Origin: Halichondria panicea
Lineage: Eukaryota; Porifera; Demospongiae; Suberitida; Halichondriidae
Length of the DNA: 64,000 bases
Assembly (NCBI RefSeq): GCF_963675165.1
Contig: NC_087386.1
Location: 298,931 to 362,930 of the forward strand
Direction: 5' to 3'
Shown: piece after piece, positions 40,595-51,253 of the stretch
Numbering within the stretch: the stretch's first letter is position 1
Layout of the letters: the number at the start of each line of letters is the position of its first letter
Program-made: the position numbers and the translations under genes
The notes under the pieces: model-generated
Seen by the model: only the letters and a program-made list of their open reading frames with translations
Databases searched by the model: none
Told to the model about the DNA's origin: nothing

Positions 40595-40702
40595 GGCCGG
40601 CTGTGTGTGTTTGGAACTGTGGTAACCACGCCCCTAACAAATAAGAGGTCATTACCTCTAGCCCACAAAGAAATATAGGGGTGTTCCAGACCTTCTCTTG
40701 AA
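40595..40702. promoter_or_regulatory. Shared upstream region of CDK9 (-) and the Roc-COR-Death gene (+), copy A
   Basis: Only 108 bp separate the two divergent start codons, so an always-active housekeeping promoter probably also drives or influences the immune-type gene. The equivalent interval in copy B (54845-54973) retains the sequence although its CDK9 is dead. Confidence 0.6.
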
Positions 40703-43700
40703 ATGGCTGCTAGTTCCCCACAGTTGATGAAGGATGGTCTTACTTGGTTGAATAGGGTATGATATTCACATGATAGATAGATACTCAATGATCAGTGCAT
40801 TCTCCTAGTGCCTAGATGTACTTGTTGCTTGGCATCATTCATTCATCACAGTATAGTGCCTACACTCTACCCTGTCAGTGTGAGGTGTTTTATCTCATGT
40901 TGTTGTTCTCTCCACATGTACCACTCTCTCTGGATGGACAACAGCTAGGGATTAAGGTACGTTGTGTGCAATCACATTCTACCAAGCTGACATGCTTGTG
41001 CTCTGAGCACTTGTTGTTAGGAGGTAGACAGTGTAAAGAAGAGCACATACGGATAACTGAATGTGATACTATTCCTTAATTGAGACCAGTAGATCTACTC
41101 GTAGTAGTACCTGAAAGTATGCATGGTTAATCAAGTGTTTCAGTCTGCATGTTTGGCTGTCCACAATTGTTTCCCCTCCCCTGTCTCATGCATCACCAGT
41201 GTACTGTATCACTGCACTAATGTTCTCTTCCTTCCATTTCATGCATCTCCACCTCACCTTGACTGACCCTCTGAAACAACAGGGTGTAAGTTGGTGTGTG
41301 TTGTCAGAGTATTTAGTGTCTGTTGCATATTCTGTGATGTTTCTACTTCCCCATTATTACTCTTGTGTGTGTGCAGTGCCATAGTGTTATATAGGGAAAT
41401 ATTTAGTATGATCACATTCAACCTCGTAATCATTCATTTACTATCTTCCCACGTGTTTGCCCTGTGGACTCTCCCTCTCTGGATCAACAGTCTGTAAGTT
41501 GTGTTTGCACGTGCACACTCATTTTAATGGTTACTAGGAACTCGTAAATTAATATTTAGCCGAGGCCCACACAACTTATTAGGCTGTACTTATAATTATT
41601 ACTTTTGGTGGTTCATAGAATATGCATCTAAGTTGGTACATTATCGTGTTTGTCTCTTCCCATGCACACACTCATTCCTATGTTGGACCACACACTGATT
41701 TGGACTATTGTAGAAGGTGAGCTTCTTACGAGTACTCAATGTCTACACACTAAAATGGTTCAGCTCCAATGTGTACGGATGTACTGGTTACCTAGCATCA
41801 TTAGCGTGTGTCCCTTGTCCTCTAGAGCTGACCCTCTCCCTCGTATAGGGTAGACCATGGCTACGGGGACGATATCAGCCTCCCAGTTTGTGGTTACCCC
41901 AGGTGTAGGCCAGGGCACATTTTAACTGTTCAATTCGTAGTCCCATTTTACGCACAAGTTGGTGCGTATACATTAATTTTGTGTACATTGTGTTCATGTA
42001 AATTCCACAACTAATTAAGTTGTTGAAGATATTTCCCAAGAGCTTTTCTATGCACCACCATTGTGTACATTGTGTACATGTAAATTTGTGTTTATGTAAA
42101 TTCCCCAACCAATTAAGTGCCTACTGAACCTAAAACTTGTTGCCTATTTCTCCCAACTTTTTTATTTCTTAGCTTTTCTATGCCAGGTCTAGCCACTTGT
42201 TGCTATGTGTAGTCAGTCCCATACACACCAACGTTCAACTGATCTGATGTCTTGTATGTGTGTTAAGATTAAATCTCTCCCTCACATGTACCATTTGATG
42301 TGTCTCAGGTTCTCATTAAGGTATGTTGTGATTGTGTGTTTACCGTCCCTTCCACTGACCCACCCACTGACCCTTCCATTATCTGCTATTGCTAGTACCG
42401 AGTACCTGTGTGTGTACTAGCCAGTGTGTGTACTACCAGTGTTCATATCCCTCTCTCCTCACATGTACCCTCTGTGGACTGTTACTCAACAACAGGGCGT
42501 GAGTTTATTGCATGTACATATAATGGCGTACTAGGCTGACTTGTATACATGTACTACTGCATGAAGGCAGAAAGAATAACTTGCGTGACTTTATTTAGGA
42601 TTAGTATGTACTGAAAGTTTCATGCTGTACAGAAGTGTACTTGCAATAGTTGATGTATACATGTGTGAATGCATTCGTGTATTTGAACATGTTCATTTCT
42701 CTACATGTCCGTGTCCTACTGCTTGTTAATGTAACTACTGCTAATGATTACTGGAACAACAGTATGTAAGTTACAGTATACAGACATGCATGAATGCACT
42801 CACTGCTCCTACCATCATCCCCCTCTCTCTGTTTCCATGTGTGTCTAACGCTGGTGTCTCATTGGACTAAACAGAAGGTGAGCGGGACACTGCACTGACT
42901 TGTGACTGTACTTGTGTCAGTAATGTTTGAGTTGCATGAGTACATGTGTATTGGCATTCATAGTGTACTGGTTTGTGATTATATTCTTTTCTCTCTCCCT
43001 ACATTTCCATGGTTACTGAATATCTGGAACGATAGAGAGTGAGTTAAACAATGTTGGCAAACATACCGTACACCTCATGTGCATTCAGTTTGTAATAGTC
43101 TCATATCCTTACTTGACTCTAGTAGCTATACTGGTTGCTCCTATAGACAACTCATAATGTGTGACCACAAACACACAGTCTAACCCACTCTTGTCTTGTT
43201 AACCTTGTCCAGGATAAGGATGAGAAGGAGAGTAAACTGATGCATCATAAGATGGTGAGTGTTGACAGTTGCACTTACTACTCTCGTGGTAAGAGTGGTA
43301 CACGTAGTCTAGCAGAACGACAATGTGTGTACATGTACTGTCCATTGTATGATGAATGGTTGCTTTTTGTCTACCTTTGTGTATGTTTTATAAGTCCACT
43401 TTTACTGTTTGACTGTGTGAGGTTATACCGTATAGCGGGTAAATATAATATTATGATATACTCGTCAAGGTTGGTGGTTGCTGATTTTTATATTTTGATA
43501 ATTTGTACATTTGTATCAGCTGTATGTTCTATTTGGTGGAATGTTCATTCAGTCGTATATATATTCTTTACTCCCCCAGGGAAGAGTTGCCCTCCAACAG
43601 AGACTGTCTGGTGACATCACTGACCAGGACCGGAGACAACTGCAGGGAGAGCTGGAGGAGGTGGAGTGGGAGATCAAGAAGTGTGTCTCTGAGATACAAG

Positions 43701-46700
43701 ACTGTGAGGAGGATATACAATACTATGAGAATGATATTGCTGAGACACGGAGAAGAGGAAAGGAGAAGCAAAGAAAGGAAGGTGAGGGGAGCAAGGAACT
43801 TTATAGTACAGTGAGTGTTGATGCTCATAGTTGCAATCACTCGTACCTGTAGCAACTTACATGTAGTGTGTTATTAGTAGACTGTACCTACAGCTGGTCC
43901 ATTTAATGAAAGCTTTTACTATGTTCGTAATCCCGCTCTTTTTGTTGGTTTTATAAACTTTATGTTGCTAGGAAACTGACTTTTGTACACGTCTGAGCTA
44001 CCGTATATGCTTGATCAGAGGCCGCTCTCAAATAGTAGCCTCAGTGAACTTTGACTCTAGCATTTCTGCACATGGCAGCCAGGCTAGTATTAATGATTTA
44101 GCTACATGTACCTAGCTACTAGCCTAGTAGCTAGGTACAGGTAGCTAGGTACAGGTAGCAGCTTGTTAGTGCTTCACAAGACTTTCTCATGGCAGAGTTC
44201 AGGTTTATGCAAGTGAAAAGAACTTTTGAGGACAAACTAAAGGTTGTTGAATTAGCTGGAGCTAATAAACACCACTTTTGAATTGTAGCCTCCTCTTCCA
44301 GCAAAATGAAACCTTTACATTTAGTAGCCGCGGCCTCTGATCAAGCATATGCTGTATATTCCTTGCTATTCCACACATCTGTCACAGTGTACATGTATTA
44401 TAATTATGGACACTGTTTATCAGACGTTGATTAATACGTACATCAATATGTGCACATACATGTACAGTCACTGTGATTGAGTGATTGGGTTGGTAACGTT
44501 GTACTGTGTACTTAGTGACATCATCATGTTAATTCATTCATAGCACATTCCTGTAATGATCAGCCACATTCCCTGTCATTGGTGGGTCACTCACTTAGCA
44601 AGCTTTAAAGGTTTATGTACGTACAGCTGCTGTATCCATTGTTTGTAGCAGATTGATGCCGGTCCTTCCATTAAATGCTTTTCTTTTGTGTAACTTGAGT
44701 TACACTACCCAGTGGCGGATCCAGGGGGAGATCCCAGGGTGCCACGGATCCCCCCTTTCAGTCTAGCTATTGTGGCTTTACTACAGCTACCAGCTAGCTA
44801 TTTATCAGTTTTGTAGCTATTGTAATTTGATTCAATGATTGTACCTGTTGTTTTGATGCATCAACTGCCAAAGGAGTGTTCAGGTTAACCTAGGCTAGCT
44901 TGTTGACTGTTCGTGGCAGCTAGCTAGCTCTACACAAGTCTATTATGGGACTTCTCCTGGCTGAGTATGGGATTTTCCCAAGTCACGTGAGACCGGAAGT
45001 GGGCGTAACCCCAAAAATTTCGCGCTATGCACTCGTAGTTTGGAACCCCCCTTTCATTTTCCTGGATCCGCCACTGCATATGCTACCTAGTTGCCTTCCA
45101 CACTCTATTGCATGTACATGCAGAATGATTTGTGTATGTGTGTATTCTGAGTCTGCTCACCTGAATGCCATAGCGCTGCTTTTACAGCGTGGATAGCCTC
45201 CACACAAAATATATAATAATAGCCTCTAACCTCTAGTTGTTTGGCTAACTGTTATATAAGCGAAAGCTCGGCCTGGGATCGAGGCTATAGGATAGCCTCC
45301 ACACAAAATAATGACATTTAATAAAAGAATAAAAGCTAAGAAGCTATACACATTGGCTATAGAGCTAGCTAGATATAGTAGTCGGCTTTAATTGGAGGCA
45401 CTTCATTACACATGTGCACTATGACAGCCAACTGGAGCCCTACCTGAGAAGACACTACAGCTGCATGGCTGTACATATTGTTATGTCTCAGATGCGCATT
45501 GTCAACTTAAAATTAATGTAATAGCTGTCTTGTGTACTGTTTTCGTAAAAAATAGCTGTTTTGCTGAAAACACAAGCCAGAGGCAGCACTGTATCAATTG
45601 GTGTGTGTTCAATTGATGACCCTTTACCAGTAAAGTCGTGACGCTTAATGGAAGCTGTGTGCACATGTTTTCTTCCCATTGCTCATTGCCCCACCCACTG
45701 TGACATCACCATTTTTTTCTATTACATCAATAATTATTATGTTTGCATGTCATACCTTTTGTAGCTAGGCAACCGACTACATATCCATGTGTTTGAGTTA
45801 GTGTACTATAGACTATATTGCATGTGTAATTATAGTGACATATTGTTTAGAATCAGCGAAGCGGTTGTTTGATGAGGCGATGAAGCACGGACATGTCTTG
45901 GTCAACATTGTCAACATGCTCGTGTTTGGACCGGCGGGAACAGGGAAGACCAACCTCAAGCACCTGCTAACTGACAAGCCCCCTCCACTACACCGAGACA
46001 GCACTCCTTGTATGGAAAAGCCAGTACGCATTCGACCCGTGTCCAACACGAAATTCAGGTCAACTGGAAGAGGTTGGGAAGAGATGTCTCAGCCAAAGCT
46101 GCGCAAGCTACTTGCTCAAATCATCGCCAAGTTACCAAAAGAAAGTGCCGATCCATCCACAGCATCAAGGGTTGCCGAGAGCTTGAAGAAGATGACCACA
46201 ACCGAGTCAATTTCTGGTTCTAATGAGCACTTTTCTGATTCCGATGTGCCATTTTCTGATTATTCAGATAATTCAAATTCTAGTTCCGATGAGTTAGTTT
46301 CTGATTCCGATGTGCCATTTTCTGATTATTCAGATGATTCAAATTCTAGTTCCGATGAGTTAGTTTCTGATTCCAGTTCGAGCCCATCGAGGAACGATTC
46401 CGATGAATTTTCTGGCTCTACAAGAAAGTTGAAGAAAGCCGTTGATAAAGTGATAGCGAGTGTAGTGAGTGGTGTGGCAGAAGAGCTGAAGCCAGCCACA
46501 CAGGGAACTGACCAACTGTCGAGCAGTGACCAGCAAGAAGGAGAACTGTTTGATTCCAACTGGGTGTATGTTACCGACTGCGGCGGCCAGCCGCAATTTC
46601 ACGACATCAGCCCTCTCTTCATCAAGCACATTTCAGTGGCGTTGATAGTCCTGCGTTTGATTGACGAACTCTCCAGTTTCCCTTCTGACGAGTACTACAA

Positions 46701-49700
46701 GGATGGGCAGCTTGTTGGTAGTCCTCATGCATCTCACATGACCCTCAGGGAGACACTTCAGAGTCTCATTCGATCCATTGAGTCCCATACCTCACAAGAC
46801 AAGAAGCCGAAGATGATCTTTGTGGGCACATTCTTAGATCAGCTGAAGAGCTCGGATACACTTATCAAGAGGAATCAAGAGATTCTCGACATGCTGCCAC
46901 CCGATATCAAGAAGCTATTGGTGTACGAAAATCTTGGAATGAACAATCTGATTTTTGGTCTTAACACAATCAGCCGAGAAGATAATTCACTGGCCACTGC
47001 CAATAGGATTAGAATTGCTATTGAGCGTTCTATTCCGTTGAAAGTCAAAATGCCCATCTGGTGGTCCTTCTTGGATTCACTTCTCCAGAGTTTATCTGCC
47101 AGTCTCGAGCGAGGTGTATTAAGCATTGAAGAATGTCTCCAATTAGCCACTCGATTTGGTTATGTGCTCCAAGATCTTGAAGCTGCTCTGGTCTTCTTTG
47201 ACAGCGTGTGTATAGCGCACTACTATCCCTCCATTCTCCCCAACACAGTGTTTGTGGATGCCCAGATTCCTCTAGACAAGATCACTGAGCTCTCACAGCA
47301 CGCCATCTCCCTGAGGGATCCTGAAGTCAAATCAAGCACAGGAGGGACAGATGCCGAATGGAAGAGATTTAGAGACGAGGGCATAATCACTGTAAAGTTC
47401 CTACAATTCTTCGAGAAGCATTACGTTGAAGGCATCTTTTCTCCAGAAGATATGCTGTTGATCATGAAAAAGCTTCTCGTGATTGCTCCCATTCCTCTAG
47501 TGGAAGCCACTCCCCACCAAGCCGAGTTCTTCATGCCATCTCTACTCACATCGATCCCACCTGCTGAGTTAGACGAAATTCGTTCCTCCTTCACAACATC
47601 ACCCCTCGCTGTCTACTTTCGTAGTGGGTGTATTCGCTCTGGAGTCTTTTGCTGTCTAGTTGTGGACGTGATCAAGAGGGTGGGCTGGCAAGTTTTGTTG
47701 CCTTCAGGGAAACCAATCTGTTTTGCTAAAAATTGTATCCAGCTAAGAATTCCCAAGCACCCGTGCACCGTGGCTCTGATCGACTCATTCTCGTATATCG
47801 AAGTGTACATTGACGTCCCTTTTCCTCTGCGCAAAAAACTTTGTCTTTCCATTCGCAATGAAATTTTGATCAGCATTAAATCGTCCTGTGACATGTTGCA
47901 TTACAACAACGACACACCCGAGACAGCCATCTTTTGCCCTTGCAAGAAGAGCACTGGAAGCATACGCAAATTGCACCTTGCTGATCTGAGTGAACGGAAG
48001 GACTATTGGATATGCTCCCAGGAGGCACGTGTGTATGGGAAGCTCAGTGACGAACATAGAATCTGGCTGGACAATAGCGAAGGTTCAGGTGAGTATAATA
48101 ATTATTGTGTTCAGTAATATTGACATTTATGTTTCCCTATGTTAGGTGAACCATCCTCTGTTACGAGAGATGTCACTGAAAGAACGAGTGATCAGCTGCA
48201 ATACCCCGGTAATTACGTAGTAACATTTGTAGATTTATTTGATTGGAATTACGTGTACTACATAGTTACTTGATTGATTACATATTTTTTGTTTGAGCGA
48301 CTCTTGTATTATCCCCCTCAGGCCCATCGTCCCCTGTAGTGGAACCTGCGCGTAAGAAGATGAGAATGAGTGATCAACATACCAGTAAGGAAGTGCCATT
48401 AATTTGGTTGATAAGTTATTTTACTTGATCACTAATAATAATTATTATCCAGTCTATTTTATCATTCTTCTTTCCTTGTCATAATTATTTACTGTATGTA
48501 TCGGTTATATAAATAATTCTAAGGTTCTGGTGATCAACGCTTTTACGTATTCTGTACTGCAGGTGAATTGTCCTCTGTTACAGTAATGGAAGATGTGTGT
48601 AAGAAGACTGGAGTGAGGGACCAACAACTAGATCAAGAAATCCCTGAGAATGACATCACTCGATTTGCGGAGAAATTTCCTCAACTGCTGAGCGTGCACA
48701 AGGTAGGCAGTACTCTACATCTTAATAAATACTTATCATCCTGACATTTTGGCAAGGGGAGCAAACGGTGTACATGTAAGATGTTAGGTGGGGGTGAGGC
48801 AAGGGGTGTACATGTAAGATGTTAGGTGGGGTGATGGTTAGGTGGGGGTGAGGCAAGGGGTGTACATGTAAGATGTTAGGTGGGGTGATGGTTAGGTGGG
48901 GGTGAGGCAAGGGGTGTACATGTAAGATGTTAGGTGGGGGTGAGGCAAGGGGTGTACATGTAAGATGTTAGGTGGGGGTGAGGCAAGGGGTGTACATGTA
49001 AGATGTTAGGTGGGGTGATGGCTAGGTGGGGGTGAGGCAAGGGGTGTACATGTAAGATGTTAGGTGGGGGGTGATGGTTAGGTGGGGGTGAGGCAAGGGG
49101 TGTACATATAAGATGTTAGGTGGGGTGATGACATGTTTGTGGTTATGCCAATTCCGTACCCTCGCGAAAATAAGCCTATCTTGAATAAACGCCCATCCCC
49201 TCTTTTACTTCGAAGTTCTTGCACGAGGGTATTTTCACTCGACTGGACCAATATCAGACATATAACTTTCTCTGTATATGGATCAGTTTGCCCTTGAAGA
49301 TGTATATGCAGGGAACAAGTAGTCCTATATGCTGAGAAAGGAAAACACAAAGTCTAAGAAAGTTATCACACAGGCTAATTTTGCAGGTTACCTTGCCTTT
49401 GTTTTCTGAAACAAAGTACCTGATAGCTGCTCTGTAGGAGTGTGACCTACCATCCTTCGGGAAGTTCTGCTAACATCTGACATCGACAAGCAACGAATAG
49501 AGTCAGAGTCGATCCACTTCTTCATGTTCATTCTCTTGTCATGCTTTACATGCATTATAGTTTATAACATTGTTGTTGTCAATAAAATATTCATATACCG
49601 TATATCTTCTAATTTATCGGACACTTTTAATTACCCCGGACACTCTTTTGGGCAATTTTCGTTGTTCTAATACAACGGACACTCCAGTGCTTTAATATTA

Positions 49701-50937
49701 CATTTGTTCTAAATATCCGGACAATACCCTTGAAAAGTTGAGTTTCTTTCATAGACGGCAAGTAAGACAAGACTTAGAGTGCTTCAGTTAGATAGCTTTG
49801 AGTAGCTAGTTTTAGAAAGCTAGTGCAACTATTCAGTCGTACACTGTTCTATTAAACCTAGCTAGCTCGCATGCAGCTGCTTGCTTGTTCTAATTATTTC
49901 GGACACTTCGCATGCTCTATAAAAATATGTTCCAATTATACCCGGACAATTTCTAAAATAATTATTTTTTGCTGTCCAATAAATTAGAAGATATACGGTA
50001 CTATGTATTAAAATGAAAATACAATAAATTAATAAAGATTGTCATAGAGCAAAGTGTAAACCTTGATTTGAGGCCGCGGATGGGCGTATATTTGAATGAA
50101 AACTCGCCGTTCGCGATTAAACGCCCAGTCCCCTAATAAGCCTAGACTTCTTGCAGAAAAGGGTGGGCTTATTTTCGCGAGGGTACAGTAATCAAGAATT
50201 CATTAACTTGCCCTATTAAGAATGTTCACCAGAACCACTCAATTGTATTCCCATTGAGTTTCCTAGAAGGTATTTGCTAGGGGCAACCCCCACCAAATGA
50301 AACACTGTTTATTTTACAGGCTTTGACAATTAACGATCTACAACATGTCTATGTGACTCTACATGAAAGTGCCCCTTACTGGTTGAATCTGGGATTGGCT
50401 CTAGGTCTCAGTCATCCTGTTCTCAACAACATCGATACTGGCAAGCATCGTGGCGATAATCTGTCTTGCTTGCGTGAAATGCTGGTTAAGCTCCTGAGTA
50501 CACAAGATGTAACATGGAGTCTCCTGTCAGATGCTCTCAAAAAGCCCACAGTGAAACTCGTCAATTTGGCTGATAGCATCATGGGTAATTACCATTTTCA
50601 GTGTTTGTGTAGTTTGCTTTATTTGTCATTTTTAGTGCTTGATATAAACATGAAAATGTACATTAATTTTTGTGATGCCTTTTTTCTTCATGCAGTTAAT
50701 CAATCCAACCTGCTCGATGGACTCAACCTCACCCCAGCCGACCTTGATGATGTAACTGATGTCACACGTCGTTATGGCGATCAAGCTGGAGTGGCTCATG
50801 CATTGAGAGTGTGGCGAAAAGTGAATCCTTCCAGAGCTACCTTCAGGGCCTTGGTGGAAATTGCTATAGAACTGAGAAGAGGAGACACTGCTACAGACAT
50901 TTGTAGATTCATTGTAAAGGAACTGAACAAAAATTAA
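40703..50937 (+). CDS. Roc-COR GTPase with microexon-encoded N-terminus and two C-terminal Death-fold domains, copy A
   Basis: Exons: 40703-40756, microexons 40945-43038 (listed in the next entry), 43213-43254, 43580-43781, 45851-48088, 48146-48208, 48322-48384, 48563-48702, 50320-50584 and 50696-50937; the total is 1117 residues. Residues 50-115 are charged coiled coil (LQQRLSGDITDQDRRQLQ). The 2.2-kb exon holds a ROCO-type GTPase: P-loop FGPAGTGKTNLK, switch II VTDCGGQPQFHDISPLF, G4-like FVGTFLDQL, then a COR-like region. An acidic Ser/Asp loop sits between P-loop and switch II. After short linker exons come a Death domain (LALGLSHPVLNNIDTGKHRG) and a second Death-fold helical domain (RRYGDQAGVAHALRVW). 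The layout suggests an intracellular switch that recruits Death-domain partners in immunity or cell death (inference). Exact orthology is unknown. Confidence 0.8.
40945..43254 (+). other. Microexon array, copy A (12- and 3-nt exons)
   Basis: Predicted exons, with sequence and residue: 40945-40956 CTAGGGATTAAG (LGIK); 41283-41285 GGT (G); 41491-41493 TCT (S); 41714-41716 AAG (K); 42309-42320 GTTCTCATTAAG (VLIK); 42496-42498 GGC (G); 42763-42765 TAT (Y); 42875-42877 AAG (K); 43036-43038 AGA (R); then a 42-nt exon at 43213-43254. Each is bounded by AG and by GTAAGT, GTGAGT, GTGAGC, GTACGT or GTATGT, and most have the acceptor context TGGAN(C/A)AACAG and an upstream CTCTC...CACATG pyrimidine tract. 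All are phase 0, so any subset keeps the frame. The introns are 109-592 bp. Use in mRNA is not proven from sequence. Confidence 0.72.
44001..44354. mobile_element. TIR element with TA target duplication, family 2 (copy A)
   Basis: Ends CCGTATATGCTTGATCAGAG and the inverse GATCAAGCATATGCTG enclose 354 bp, with TA at 43999-44000 and 44355-44356. The same element at the same place in copy B (58631-58970) shows that it predates the duplication. Confidence 0.85.
44710..45076. mobile_element. TIR element with CAGTGGCGGATCCAGG ends
   Basis: Inverted ends CAGTGGCGGATCCAGG and CCTGGATCCGCCACTG bound 367 bp. The copy B counterpart starts at about 59326 (CAGTGGCGGATCTAGG) but has lost its right end. 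Confidence 0.8.
48755..49130. repeat. Minisatellite, GTACATGTAAGATGTTAGG unit
   Basis: Units of about 35-55 bp (GTGTACATGTAAGATGTTAG plus GTGGGGGTGAGGCAAGG) are repeated about eight times in the copy A intron. Copy B has a single unit at the same site (about 63215-63240), so the expansion happened after duplication. Confidence 0.88.
49154..50188. mobile_element. Large TIR element inserted in copy A only
   Basis: Inverted ends GTACCCTCGCGAAAATAAGC (49156) and GCTTATTTTCGCGAGGGTAC (50186) bound about 1 kb. The paralogous intron in copy B reads straight from GCCAAT to AATCAAG (about 63262) and is an empty site. A family 1 MITE is nested inside at 49598-49998. No transposase was recognised. Confidence 0.8.
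49598..49998. mobile_element. TIR element (MITE), family 1 copy 2, nested
   Basis: The 401 bp element is inverted relative to 7521-7914 and shares its ends and internal GTCCGG / TTAGAAC motifs. TA flanks it at 49596-49597 and 49999-50000. It interrupts the larger element above. Confidence 0.88.
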
Positions 50938-51253
50938 TTCGTTTTTATATTGATGATGCTATTTTGTGTGTACTGTAACATGTGCTATTAAATGCTTTTT
51001 CATAACATTGAGTGTTGATCTGTGAAAAGTTAAACTGAGCATGTGCGCTGCATGCATAACTATGCGCTGCAGTGTGAGCGCTTAATTAGCAACGCCCACA
51101 CAATCGAGTCCTATAATTATAATATTATAGCATTCTTGGTTAGAACCACAGTCATGTATACAGATAAGAGAGTTACGTTAACAAAGGAATTTATAAACTG
51201 TATACATAATCAATAATTAAACAGTCCGAGTGTCCCATGTTGAGTTAGTAAGT
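50938..51253. other. Convergent intergenic region
   Basis: This 316 bp AT-rich stretch separates the stop of the copy A Roc-COR-Death gene from the ODAD3-like fragment. No gene was seen. Confidence 0.4.

Larger units (their letters stand above)
43782..45850 (+). other. Long intron of copy A with two TIR elements
   Basis: This intron separates the coiled-coil exon from the GTPase exon. It holds the elements at 44001-44354 and 44710-45076. It also has an insertion of about 100 bp (about 45210-45290) flanked by a direct repeat of GATAGCCTCCACACAAAAT that copy B lacks. Confidence 0.6.
39057..50937. repeat. Segmental duplication, copy A
   Basis: From CDK9 exon 4 through the end of the Roc-COR-Death gene, this block aligns in order and orientation with 53669-64000. 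Introns, repeats and intergenic bases are shared. Differences are post-duplication insertions and deletions and the diverged microexons. Confidence 0.92.

Noticed and set aside
41846-41856. Possible further microexon after TCGTATAG in copy A (also in copy B near 56152)
   Set aside because: No clean AG-N(3n)-GT unit; the following GGTAGACC does not fit the donor pattern, and the sequence is the same in both copies, unlike the other microexons.
46326-48057. Antisense open frames within the Roc-COR exon
   Set aside because: Mirror frames of a strongly conserved coding exon; the same shadows appear in copy B.
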